A stretch of DNA of 33,162 nt, from positions 1-33,162 of the forward strand of contig MCFL01000271.1 in assembly GCA_002102555.1 (NCBI GenBank), in the 5' to 3' direction. Of the stretch, positions 11,101-22,124 are shown one piece after another (position 1 is the stretch's first letter; every line of letters begins with the position of its first letter). The notes under the pieces are model-generated. The model did not search any database. It was given only the letters and a program-made list of their open reading frames with translations, and was not told the DNA's origin. Made by a program: the position numbers and the translations under genes. The stretch is from Catenaria anguillulae PL171 (taxonomy: Eukaryota; Blastocladiomycota; Blastocladiomycetes; Blastocladiales; Catenariaceae).

Positions 11101-11639
11101 TGTGACGAGCACAGGTGGAAAAGTACCGTGAAGCCAAGCGCGTGCTCGAATGCTTGCAAAAAGCGCTCAAGTTTGCTGACGCGTGCCTCGACTCGGTCAT
11201 GAACGTCGAGCTCCTTATTGAAACCCTTGCGCGCTACATTTACTTTTACGAAAAAGGCTGCCCCGTCATCACGCCAAAGTACATCAACTCGCTCCTCGAA
11301 CTCATCGCCACAAACCTCAGCAACCTGCACGATGCCGGTGGCCCCGACGGCGTGTGCGATTTCTCCAACAGCCAATCCAATGGGACCACGACATCAGGGG
11401 TCGGTGGCCCTGGCAATGGCACGATGGGCCGCGGATTCTCAACATCGTCATTGGTCGGATTGGAGGTGGGCGGCGGCGGCGAGAGCGGCACGCAAACCAG
11501 TCCGTTGTTGGCTGTCACAAACCATTTCAAGCGGACGTGTACCATGTTGAGGGAGAGGCAGGCCAATCCCCCGAGGTCATTGGGCGAGCAGGTCGGTCCG
11601 TTTTACCACGAGATTGTGGTGCCGAGGGTACCGTACTAG
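8174..11639 (+). CDS. VPS35: vacuolar protein sorting-associated protein 35 (retromer core)
   Basis: VPS35 is the cargo-binding scaffold of retromer, which recycles transmembrane receptors from endosomes to the Golgi. Exons are 8174-10384, 10435-11031 and 11115-11639, with introns of 50 and 83 nt, making 1110 residues. The N-terminus is typical, including the family motif PRLYLM near residue 108 that is needed for binding VPS26. GFVMQNFVEMNKLWVRLQH, RILVGTNIVRLSQL and AQEYLMEVIIQVFPD are near-invariant VPS35 segments, and the alpha-solenoid continues to the C-terminus. It is longer than the usual 800-940 residues because of an inserted acidic and Ala/Ser/Thr-rich segment around residues 170-315. 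A second one with an Asp-rich run (EDDDDEG) follows around 450-500, and the tail has a Gly-rich insert (GLEVGGGGES). The rest is uninterrupted, so the gene looks functional. Confidence 0.95.
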
Positions 11640-11919
11640 TGTTGGTTTATTTGAAATGTCGCCAGCGATTGGTTTGGCTATTGTTTTCGTTTGTGATTCT
11701 CGAATCGAATGCACATATTGCTGATGAGTTCCCTGGCGACCACATCTTGACTCGATTGGACTTGGTCGTGTCGGTAGCCAGCTCCGTGACGTAACTTCGA
11801 ATCGAGCCGAGCTGCAGCCAGATGTGCTTATGATACAGCTCGCCATTCTTTCGAACGAAGTCCACCGAATAGTTCAAGGGTATAAAATCAGGGCGTAACT
11901 TCTTGCTTTCAACCAAAAT

Positions 11920-12001
11920 GACACCTTGGCGGAGTGGTTATCGCGTTTGACTACTAATCAAATACCCTAGTGGTGCGCAGGTTCGAATCCTGCAGGTGTC
12001 G
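11920..12001 (+). tRNA. tRNA-Ser(ACT)
   Basis: The acceptor stem is GACACCT/AGGTGTC with discriminator G. There is a D arm with GGTTA, an anticodon loop CTACTAA, a long variable arm of about 14 nt and the T loop TTCGAAT. The body closely follows eukaryotic tRNA-Ser(GCT), except that anticodon base 34 is A instead of G. A TATAAAA box lies about 38 nt upstream, and TTTTT at 12011-12015 can terminate Pol III. Confidence 0.85.
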
Positions 12002-12506
12002 GTTTCCTTCTTTTTGTACATTCGCACGAAGGACGAGCCATGGGCCTGCTTTTGCTGCCATTCTTGGCTTGCTGCCGAAAAAGAGAGCAGGCCGCAAGCC
12101 AGTCGGATGATGGCCCACCGGTTCACCTAGCCATTTTTCCTTTCCCGATAGAATGGCACTTGGACAAAGAGTCGTTTACTTGGGAAGTGAACAGCCAACT
12201 TAAATCTGCAGCCAGCGTTGCCGCCACATGGACCAAGACCTGCCTTCGCCGAGTCTGCTGACAACCGCACGACTGAAATGTGAAAAGACATAGCGTCAGG
12301 TTTATGGACCCAACAAACTGGGCTGCAGTACAAAACGACAGCGAACCCGAGCGGTATAGAATGCAGAGTTTATTGAACCAGGCGTGTCCAGAGTAACCAT
12401 ATGTATCGCAAACGTGCACACAGAAGCCGCCAAACGAGTTCGATTCTGGGACTTGTCGCATGTGGTACCCTTGTTGGACATTCTCATCTCGCAGCGAGAT
12501 CCAAAA

Positions 12507-12579
12507 CGATCCCGGGAGGATTCGAACCTCCGATCTCCTGATCCGTAGTCAGGCGCCTTAGCCATTGGGCCACGGGACC
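12507..12579 (-). tRNA. tRNA-Arg(ACG), copy 1
   Basis: The acceptor stem is GGTCCCG/CGGGATC with G as discriminator, the anticodon loop is CTACGGA and the T arm is GGAGG TTCGAAT CCTCC. TTTT follows directly (12506-12503 on the minus strand). It is identical to the copy at 13865-13937, which lies in the opposite orientation. Confidence 0.92.
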
Positions 12580-12900
12580 TTGTTGTTCACTGTGGCCCAA
12601 AATTGCCACCATACAGTCACAGGCAAACTCTTGCCATTTGTTTCTTTGGCAAAAGTCGAGGTTTACAGGAGGCCGCGAGTTCGAACCGTGTACGGTCGGC
12701 CGACAGTAGCATCCACTTTCAGTTTCTTCATCCCGGAAATGATACTTTACCAGGCCTGCAAGGAATAGCCGGGGCGGACGGGGCCACCGACGTACTCCCC
12801 GGCGCCCTCCATGTCAATTTCGGCAGCGAAAATGCGGCGTTCACGCCCATTCATGCGTGCAATAATAAATGTCCTGTGTCCGTGGCACAATTCACAACAC

Positions 12901-12982
12901 GACAGCGTGCCCGAGCGGTTAAGGGGATTGACTCGAAATCAATTAGGCTCTGCCTGCACAGGTTCGAATCCTGTCGCTGTCG
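12901..12982 (+). tRNA. tRNA-Ser(CGA), copy 1
   Basis: The acceptor stem is GACAGCG/CGCTGTC with discriminator G. The anticodon loop is CTCGAAA, and a long serine-type variable arm precedes the T arm ACAGG TTCGAAT CCTGT. It is identical to the inverted copy at 13372-13453. The first T run downstream is about 38 nt away (13020-13025). Confidence 0.92.
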
Positions 12983-13053
12983 AACATGAATTGTTCTAGT
13001 AAAAGGTTTCCTTTATGTCTTTTTTCTTAGTTCCAAAACGATGACAGACAAAA

Positions 13054-13126
13054 AGGTCATACTGAGATTCGAACTCAGGTCCCGAGATTCAGAGTCTCGT
13101 GTGCTAACCGACTACACCATACGACC
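13054..13126 (-). tRNA. tRNA-Gln(CTG)
   Basis: The gene reads GGTCGTATGGTGTAGTCGG on the minus strand, the usual eukaryotic tRNA-Gln opening. The anticodon loop is CTCTGAA, the T arm is TGAG TTCGAAT CTCA and the acceptor closes with TATGACC. A T5 run starts at the 3' end and can terminate Pol III. The gene sits in the spacer between the two inverted-repeat arms. Confidence 0.92.
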
Positions 13127-13371
13127 GGCTTGTCTCGCGGCACGAAAAATACTCATTATATATGTAGTGTTACTTCATACTCCGCCACGACGTCATCCGC
13201 AGCTTATCGCAACACGCTCTACAGCGTTCACTCGTGTCACTATCTGACCTCAAAAGGGAAGGTATAACGAGAGCCTCTTAATATAAGTTGAAAGCTGCTG
13301 CCACAGCAACCGATCCGAGCCTGGTTGCGGCGAAGGGATGGAGATTGGAGATGGGGCAAAATGATGTCGTC

Positions 13372-13453
13372 CGACAGCGACAGGATTCGAACCTGTGCAG
13401 GCAGAGCCTAATTGATTTCGAGTCAATCCCCTTAACCGCTCGGGCACGCTGTC
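13372..13453 (-). tRNA. tRNA-Ser(CGA), copy 2
   Basis: Same sequence as the gene at 12901-12982 but on the minus strand. A TTTT run occurs about 10 nt downstream. The two copies bracket the tRNA-Gln gene and are the inner ends of the inverted duplication. Confidence 0.92.
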
Positions 13454-13864
13454 ATGTTATAAAAGGCGGCCAGAATTTTGCACATATTTAAGCGCTTCCA
13501 AGAATGGGCGTGAACGCCGCATTTTCGCTGCCAACATTGCCATGGAGTGCGCCAGGGAGTACGTCGGTGGCCCCGTCCGCCCCGGCTATTCCTTGCAGGC
13601 CTGGTAAAGTATCATTTCCGGGATGAAGAAACTGATTGCGGACGCCACCGTCGGCCCCTGACGACGAGGTCCGCGGTTCGAACGCGCGGCCTCATGATAA
13701 CCGGAAATTTTTCCAAACCGCAAAACCTGGAAAAGTCGAAATAATGCGAGGCGACGCCCAGCATCGAACCCGCGGCCTCCTGTAAACCTCGAATTTTGCG
13801 AAAAAATGGCAGGCGGCTGCCTCTTGACTATATGGTGGCAATTTTGGGCAACTGTGAACAACAA

Positions 13865-13937
13865 GGTCCCGTGGCCCAATGGCTAAGGCGCCTGACTACG
13901 GATCAGGAGATCGGAGGTTCGAATCCTCCCGGGATCG
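13865..13937 (+). tRNA. tRNA-Arg(ACG), copy 2
   Basis: Same sequence as the gene at 12507-12579, in the opposite orientation, followed at once by TTTT. It is the outer end of the second arm of the inverted duplication. Confidence 0.92.
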
Positions 13938-14057
13938 TTTTACTCTTTGATGAATGGAAACGTTTGCGAATGTCAACCCAAGCAAAAAAGAAGTCGAGAG
14001 CCAGCAGAAGCACAAACAAGAACGCCTTTGCTGTCTACTGTTTCGTCTGCCCTTGCA

Positions 14058-14129
14058 TGTCACCTCCCAGAATCGAACTGGGGCCGCCACGGCCACAACG
14101 TGGAGTACTAACCACTATACTAAGGTGAC
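14058..14129 (-). tRNA. tRNA-His(GTG)
   Basis: The acceptor stem is GTCACCT/AGGTGAC with A as discriminator. The D arm is TAGTATAGTGG TTAGTA, the anticodon loop TTGTGGC, and the T arm CCCAG TTCGATT CTGGG. The base before the 5' end is also G, so the special G-1 of tRNA-His happens to be encoded in the DNA. Confidence 0.92.
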
Positions 14130-14194
14130 CCGTCGTATTGTGTTGCTCCCATGAACCATATTTATACGTGGGCACCCAGTCATCGCCAAAATGC

Positions 14195-14968
14195 TCACAA
14201 TAACAACGAAACTTTGCCAGAGGTCTGGCCCTGAGTCTCAAGGATCTGGCCAACACCTGCAAGCGCCTCTGCCACCGCAGATTTCCTTGGCGGCTGCGGG
14301 TTGTATTTCGACTGATACTCCTTGTTGGGCTGCAGCGTGGCACCAAAGTTGAAGACAGGTGCCTTGTCGCGAGCACCAACCAAGATGCTCCTCCAACCTC
14401 ATGTCCAGATTCCCTGTCATGACCATCCAGTTGGAGGCAAGCTCGCCCAGAGCAACAGCATCCATGGCATCCTGTTTGGTCTCGTGTCTGTCCACTCGCC
14501 GCCAATTCGATGGCGAACTTCCAGCCCCAGGCCGACACAAGCAACGACACCAACAATTGGCTGATCCATGATTCCTGTTGCCCAACCGGGCTTCTGGCCG
14601 CCTGCCTGCCTCGTCAACAACAACCTCAGCCCACTCTCAACCGACCTACCCTGTCCGTCTCCGCGCCAGCACGCCCGATCGAGCCGGCTGTCACTCCACT
14701 CCCAACCCGTCTCTGTTCCCCAAATGTCAGGAATCCCCCCACAGCTCTCTTTCCTTGCTACAGGGCAAGTACTCGTTGGTTTCGTACCCCTTCCCCAGAC
14801 CTCAATAACGATACCCACCATGCAAGCAGCAAACACAATTCCCCATTCGGCCGCATCAACATTGTCACTCAGCAACGTTTGCTCACGCCGGCGGTAACTG
14901 ATGCTGCAACTGGCAATGTTTGCAAGCAGCGTGCCAGTGGATCCCGTTATCCCGTTCAGCTTTGGCAA
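14195..14968 (-). pseudogene. unidentified coding remnant or error-broken gene
   Basis: Not recognised. The last 60 codons before the stop at 14195 look like real protein (KAPVFNFGATLQPNKEYQSK). The coding signal upstream continues in other frames (ALGELASNWMVMTGNLDM; WGWKFAIELAASGQT) without GT-AG pairs that join them cleanly. A hydrophobic segment WGIVFAACMVGIVIEVWG lies farther upstream (about 14820-14870) and could be a membrane span. The frame changes suggest either a decayed gene or missed bases in the assembly. I can name no family. Confidence 0.3.
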
Positions 14969-15042
14969 ATACCGCGGAAGCCAGCAAAGGATAAGTACTC
15001 TTTCCCGTCAGATTCCCTTCCTCAAATCTCATCCTCATCATC

Positions 15043-16423
15043 ATGCGCTTGACATTTGCCGCCGCCGCCTTGGCATGTTTCGAGGACAAGTCCAAGGCGT
15101 TCAACGCGGTCCCTCACCACAACCTTCGCCTCGCCCTGGAGCGAGCGCATCCGTTTCCTGGAAGAGATTATCGAGTCACACTGCGCAGTGCGCCTTCGAC
15201 CAACGTATGCATCATCAACCGACATTCAATTCGAGATCTTGCTCACTAGCTCACCTCCTGTTCTCGATAATGCATAGACCGTTTCCATTTTCCCGTGCGT
15301 CAATGTCATCCAGCGCAACACGTATCAAGCCGCCAACCGTCTCGACTTTTGATACGGGTGCGGCGAAACGCTCGCGGCAACAAACTCGGCTGCTGTGTCA
15401 TGGCCCACGCTTCCACGCCCATTCGCGACGGACCACGCGGCAGTGGCCATTTGCACACACTTCGGCCAGCAGCTTGACTGGGCTCAGCAGGAGCGGGTTG
15501 TTGCCGCCCTCAGGGCTGCGCGTTCACAACACAATGACACAGCCGCCGCGACCAACGAACAGTGGAAGGAATACCGGCGCACGTCCAACCTGCGGCTCGC
15601 TCCTGACCTTAGTGCCCAGCTAGCAATGTTGACGGTGTGTGGGTTTCCTTTTCCAATGGCTTGCAAGAGTCGGCAAAGGATACTCTCCCCGTCAAATTGC
15701 GTTTCTCACAGCTCCTCGCCAACCCACGCCGCTCAACCAACCCGCTCGACAAGGCCGTCGCCGACATCAAGCAGCTGTCCAGGCGTAGCCGCCGCACCGC
15801 ACGGTCTCTGTCCTCGGGCAGACTTTGCCGACATCCGCAAGTACGCGCGTGCGACCTTTTCCGTGCACTGCATGGCTATTGCGATCGAGTTCAACCAGGA
15901 GCGAGCCGCCATGATCACTGCACGCATCGACAAGCGCAGTTATCACTTCTTGATCAATTTACCGTCGGTAATCCGCCGAGTCAAAGAGCTCTCCCGCCCG
16001 GACTCGTGCATCTCGTTTCCCTTTGTGGGCACGGACAAGATTTGCGCAGTGTGGGCCACAACAGCAACAGCATCGACAACAAGGCGTGTCTGATCTCTCG
16101 CAGACCTCCCCGGCGACACGGAAATCGACAAGGTTGAATCCGTCAGCCGCCTTTGTCGTGACAAGTTTGACACAACTTTCCGCGACGTGTACGTCCCTCG
16201 CCAGCGCAAGCCGGCCGGCCTCACCATGAAGAAGCTTGAGGAGTGGGAGCGTCAGCATCCGCGACTCGTTGCTGTCACCTTTTCGTTTGGTCATGGACCG
16301 CGACGCCTTTGTCGGCATTGAGCACGATTTCGGTCAAGTCTCGTTGCGCGCATCTTGTGTTCACAACGAGCTGAACGTCGCCCTCATCGTTTCCCCTCAA
16401 GAACAAGCACTCGTTGCTTTATA
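15043..16423 (+). pseudogene. unidentified multi-exon coding remnant or error-broken gene
   Basis: Not recognised. From ATG at 15043 a frame reads MRLTFAAAALACFEDK. A 73-nt GT-AG intron (15205-15277) would continue it into TVSIFPCVNVIQRNTYQAAN. A later exon has FGQQLDWAQQERVVAALRAA, followed by a 77-nt intron (15635-15711). Other coding-like stretches, ITARIDKRSYHFLINLPSV (about 15918-15975) and DKVESVSRLCRDKF (about 16126-16170), lie in frames that no clean splice connects. The introns argue against a processed copy. The final frame ends at TAG 16423. Either the gene is decayed or the sequence has indels. Confidence 0.3.
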
Positions 16424-16660
16424 GTTTACAGGGATACATTGCTTTCTGTCGCTCAGCTTTTTTTTTTTTTTTTTTTTTGTTTGGTTTGTTGGTGCTTGAA
16501 GTCTCAATGGGCTTGTTAGACATGAAAGAAATGAATAAAGAAAAACAGACGGGCCATGCACGTATTTCCATAGGCATAATCATGTGTGCCGTGTCTTTGG
16601 GACGAAAACAATGTTGTCACATACATAACACTCAAAGCTATCGTCCGTGCAAAAGACGGC
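16424..16660. other. spacer with a 22-nt poly-T run
   Basis: Contains a T run at 16458-16479, read as poly-A on the minus strand downstream of SelO. No gene is visible. It may be a slippage tract or the 3' flank of SelO. Confidence 0.5.
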
Positions 16661-19122
<2,462 letters not shown>

Positions 19123-19809
19123 GAGCGCGTGGGCCACTTGAAGAAACACGATGATGCTGAGGGTGGTGGGGATGGGCGGCAGACTTTGAGGGGTATTTGA
19201 CTTGCACATCAATGGTACATTGCGTATTGCCCTGGGTTTCCGTTGACGGAGTGATGTTACATCGGCCTGGCCATGGTTATCGATGTGAAGTGAGCCAAAG
19301 GCCGGCCCGTGTGGCCCGTGTGGACACGACATGACGGTGTTGCTGACTGGTCATCACGACTCTAGTGTGAGTCCGAGCCGGCCGGTGTGCTTACTCCGGC
19401 CGGCCATGGACTGTTGCACTGTGGCGATCGGTTCCATCATCATGAGAGACGTCTGGGTCGATGACAGCTCTCGGCCCGGCCAGTCCGCCTGGCGAATTCA
19501 CCCGCCGTCGGCTCATCCTTGACGCCAAGACCACCCTCCGCTCATCGGCAACTGTGGCCACTTTGCCAGCAATCGCCATGTCGACTCAACCTGCATTGGA
19601 AACAACGTTCAAACACTCAGAGAATGAATTGGGTCTATTACAGAAATGGGTCACACCTAAAGGCAACAATTATGTACAGTACAGGACAAGAGAAGCACGG
19701 GCATGTGTATTCATCATCTGCTAAACTTGGAACAACCAAAGCGAGCCCAAACAAGACAAACGACGAGAACAACACCAACGGGCCAACCCCAAGCAGCAGA
19801 GAACAAAGC
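19123..19809. other. intergenic between SelO start and RPL7 stop
   Basis: The SelO promoter side. Short CCGGCC-rich repeats occur around 19290-19410. No gene or RNA recognised. Confidence 0.4.
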
Positions 19810-20980
19810 TTAGTTCATCTTGCGGACGAGCTCGTTGATGAACTCCTCGCGGTTACCGAAGTCACCACCCTCGATGAAGTGCTTGAACTTGCGCTTGTTG
19901 AAGGCACCGTTGGGCGACGAGAGCTTGAAGGGCCAGAGGAAGTTGTTGGCCTTCTTGAAGTTGGGGCCAACAGTGTAGATCTCGTGGATCAAATCCTCAA
20001 CGCAAATGAGGCCGGCCTTGCCGAGCGACTTCTCAACAACAGCGTTGTCAGAGAGGGCAATGCGCTGGCCGTGGACCTTACCGTAACCGCGCTTGTAGAT
20101 GAGCTCGCGGACAGTCTTGAGGTTGGGGGTACCGTAGGCAACGTAGGGCTCGACGAGCTTGAGCATCTCCAAGGTGGCCTTGGTGAGGCGGAGGAAGACA
20201 CCGTTGTTGATCTGGTACAAGCGGAGGAGCTGGAGCACCTTGCGGGGCTTGGGGGCAATCTTGTTGATACCCTTGATGCGGATCACAAAGGCGAGCTTGG
20301 GCTCAGCGGGCACGTGGAAGTTGTTGGCCTGGCGGGCAACGCGCTTGAGGCGGATCTCCTCACGCTCAGCCTTGCGGTACTCCTTGACGTACTGCTCGGC
20401 GCGCTTGAAGATGACAACGCGCTTGGCCTTGTTGGCCTGTGTAATGAGAAGACAAGGAAGGATGCAACGGTTAGGAACGTGGTTTGGAGTGACAGCCAAG
20501 AAAATGCAAAGCCAGCAAGCAAATGGACCAACACCAAGACGACAACGTGCGAATGCAGTAAGCCGGGTTGGCAAAAGGAAGCACAAGATTGCATCAGCCC
20601 CGAAAGATGGTTAACGTTGAAACATCATTGACCGCCGGTCTAGTTTCGAGGTGGCGGTTGCCAAATCATCATCGCAATCTTGCCTTCCGTTGCGTAACCC
20701 GGGAACAGCATACAAGCACAGAGTCGAGGTGTGGGGCACTTGCTTGCGCTGAAAATGCCAGACAGCAAGACACGTACGGCACGGCGAGCCTTGGTGGCCT
20801 CGAGGGCAGCGGCGGCGTTCTTTTCGGCGGCCTTGCGCTTCTTGAGGAGGGTCTCGGGGACGGCGACGCTGGTTGATGAAACAGAAAGAGATGAGAATGA
20901 CCGTCACAGCAACCGAGAAACCACATTGTCTTGCTGCTGCAAACTCACATCCGATGATGCCACGGGTAGAACCCAAGCAT
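19810..20980 (-). CDS. RPL7: 60S ribosomal protein L7 (uL30)
   Basis: A component of the large ribosomal subunit. Exon 3 (20436-19810) has the bulk of the protein: [82 protein letters not shown] and [15 protein letters not shown], all close to other eukaryotic L7 proteins. Exon 2 (20868-20778) encodes [17 protein letters not shown], matching the animal VPAVPETLKKK segment. The intron between them is 341 nt, far longer than others here, because it houses a box C/D snoRNA. Exon 1 is less sure. The best in-phase choice is 20980-20949 ([10 protein letters not shown]...), followed by an 80-nt intron with a GTGAGT donor. That gives 249 residues, the normal length, but the leader is unlike other L7 N-termini. 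Confidence 0.9.
20585..20681 (-). ncRNA. intronic box C/D snoRNA, snR39/snR59-like, guiding LSU rRNA methylation
   Basis: It lies inside the 341-nt RPL7 intron. An 8-bp terminal stem AAGATTGC (20681-20674) pairs with GCAATCTT (20592-20585). Box C is ATGATGA just inside the stem, box D is CTGA (20597-20594), and a C'-like AATGATG lies in the middle. The guide directly before box D contains CCATCTTTCGGG, a 12-nt perfect complement to the conserved large-subunit rRNA segment CCCGAAAGATGG; pairing extends to about 17 nt with one mismatch. Counting five bases from box D puts the 2'-O-methyl on the G of CCCG. In yeast the RPL7A and RPL7B introns host snR39 and snR59, which act on this same rRNA stretch (recalled, not searched). 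Confidence 0.85.
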
Positions 20981-22124
20981 CAAGGCAGCGAGCAATGTGC
21001 AAGAGTACAAGACAGTCGGGTGGTCAAAAAATACAAAAGCGAGTGACCACCCGACCTCCGACCATGCTGAGGAAACAAATCACGCAGCAGAGGGACGGGA
21101 AAACAAGCGTTGTTGAGCGTGCAGCCAAGCGGCGGTCATCGTTCGACTTGGTCGCTTGTCCGAGACCGGAACAACGTCCAGAGTCGGGCAGGCAGACCAA
21201 GAGGCGAAACTGAACCGTGCCAACAATGGGCCAGCACAATGGATTTCATCGAAGCAAACCATCTCAAATCTCGTCGCTCAGGGTCACCCACGATCGCATA
21301 GAGCCATCATGGAGGATCACCCAAGAGGACGGTCAAAGGTACATTCGCGACGACAGTGTCTTTGGCCAGTGCCCAGCAACTATGCAAGAGCGCCAAGCGA
21401 GCCAAAAGGGAGTAACGCAGTCAAGTTGCGGAAATCACAATGGGTTTGAGGGAAATGCAGTGACATGACCCCAGTATCCCCGGCACTGCCGCGAGGCGCA
21501 TGCCGGGATGGTGCAGCGAGAGTTGGTGGTTCGGTTTCGGTTCGAGTGACGGCGCAGAACGGTTGCATCAAAGAAGAAACGGCTTGGGTACTTTTGCACA
21601 TCACATGAAAGGAATGCATGGCGCAGAGTGGGGGCGGAATACGCACGCAATGGGGGCCATTTTGAGGATTTAGGACGTTGAATGAACTTCCGTGGTTCGA
21701 AGAGGAGTGACCTAAACGTGGTCTGTTTGGGTTTCGTTGTCGCCAGCGCCCAGGTGAAGTCCCACTCGAGTGGATGAAATGTACCAGAGGTCGATCGGAG
21801 GTCCACTTGTCGATCTTTCCAGATGCATGTCCGTGTTGTTCGCCATGGCAGGCAGCCCACGCAGCCAATGCACTGCCTTGTTGCCTTGTGCCGGCAGTGC
21901 CGGCAAGGTAAATTCAAGCATGGGCCGGGGAGCCACGATTGTGAGCGGCGAAGCGCAAAGTCGGCTTAAGATTCCGTGCAAAGCACATATCCACAATGGA
22001 ATGAGGTTTGTATTAAGTTGGATGGAGGAATGAATCTTTTAAGTAAGCCACAAAAGGTATGTACATTGATTTGATACAAGACGAAATCGCAAATCAAACA
22101 GCCAGAAAAAAAATCTCAAGTTTT
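20981..22124. other. intergenic between RPL7 and the PB1 gene
   Basis: About 1.1 kb. Apart from the inverted repeat listed separately I see no gene. GC-rich partial palindromes around GCCGGCAGTGCCGGC (about 21890-21904) are the only other structure. Small frames on both strands lack recognisable domains. Confidence 0.4.
21015..21055. repeat. 12-bp perfect inverted repeat upstream of RPL7
   Basis: The arms GTCGGGTGGTCA (21015-21026) and TGACCACCCGAC (21044-21055) are separated by a 17-nt A-rich loop. It lies 35-75 nt upstream of the RPL7 start I chose, so it may be a transcription-factor palindrome or a leader hairpin. Confidence 0.7.

Larger units (their letters stand above)
12507..13937. 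repeat. imperfect inverted duplication carrying tRNA-Arg and tRNA-Ser
   Basis: The left arm is about 12507-12982 and the right arm about 13372-13937, in opposite orientation around a spacer of about 390 nt with tRNA-Gln. The tRNA genes match exactly between arms and the sequence between them matches in long blocks, for example GGCCTGCAAGGAATAGCC with its reverse complement near 13594. The right arm is about 90 nt longer because one internal segment with a TTCGAAC core occurs twice there. Confidence 0.85.

Noticed and set aside
15043-15150. DKSKAFNAVPHHNL resembles motif A of a non-LTR (LINE) reverse transcriptase
   Set aside because: No other reverse-transcriptase motif is found in any frame nearby, and a GT-AG intron continues the same frame into unrelated sequence.
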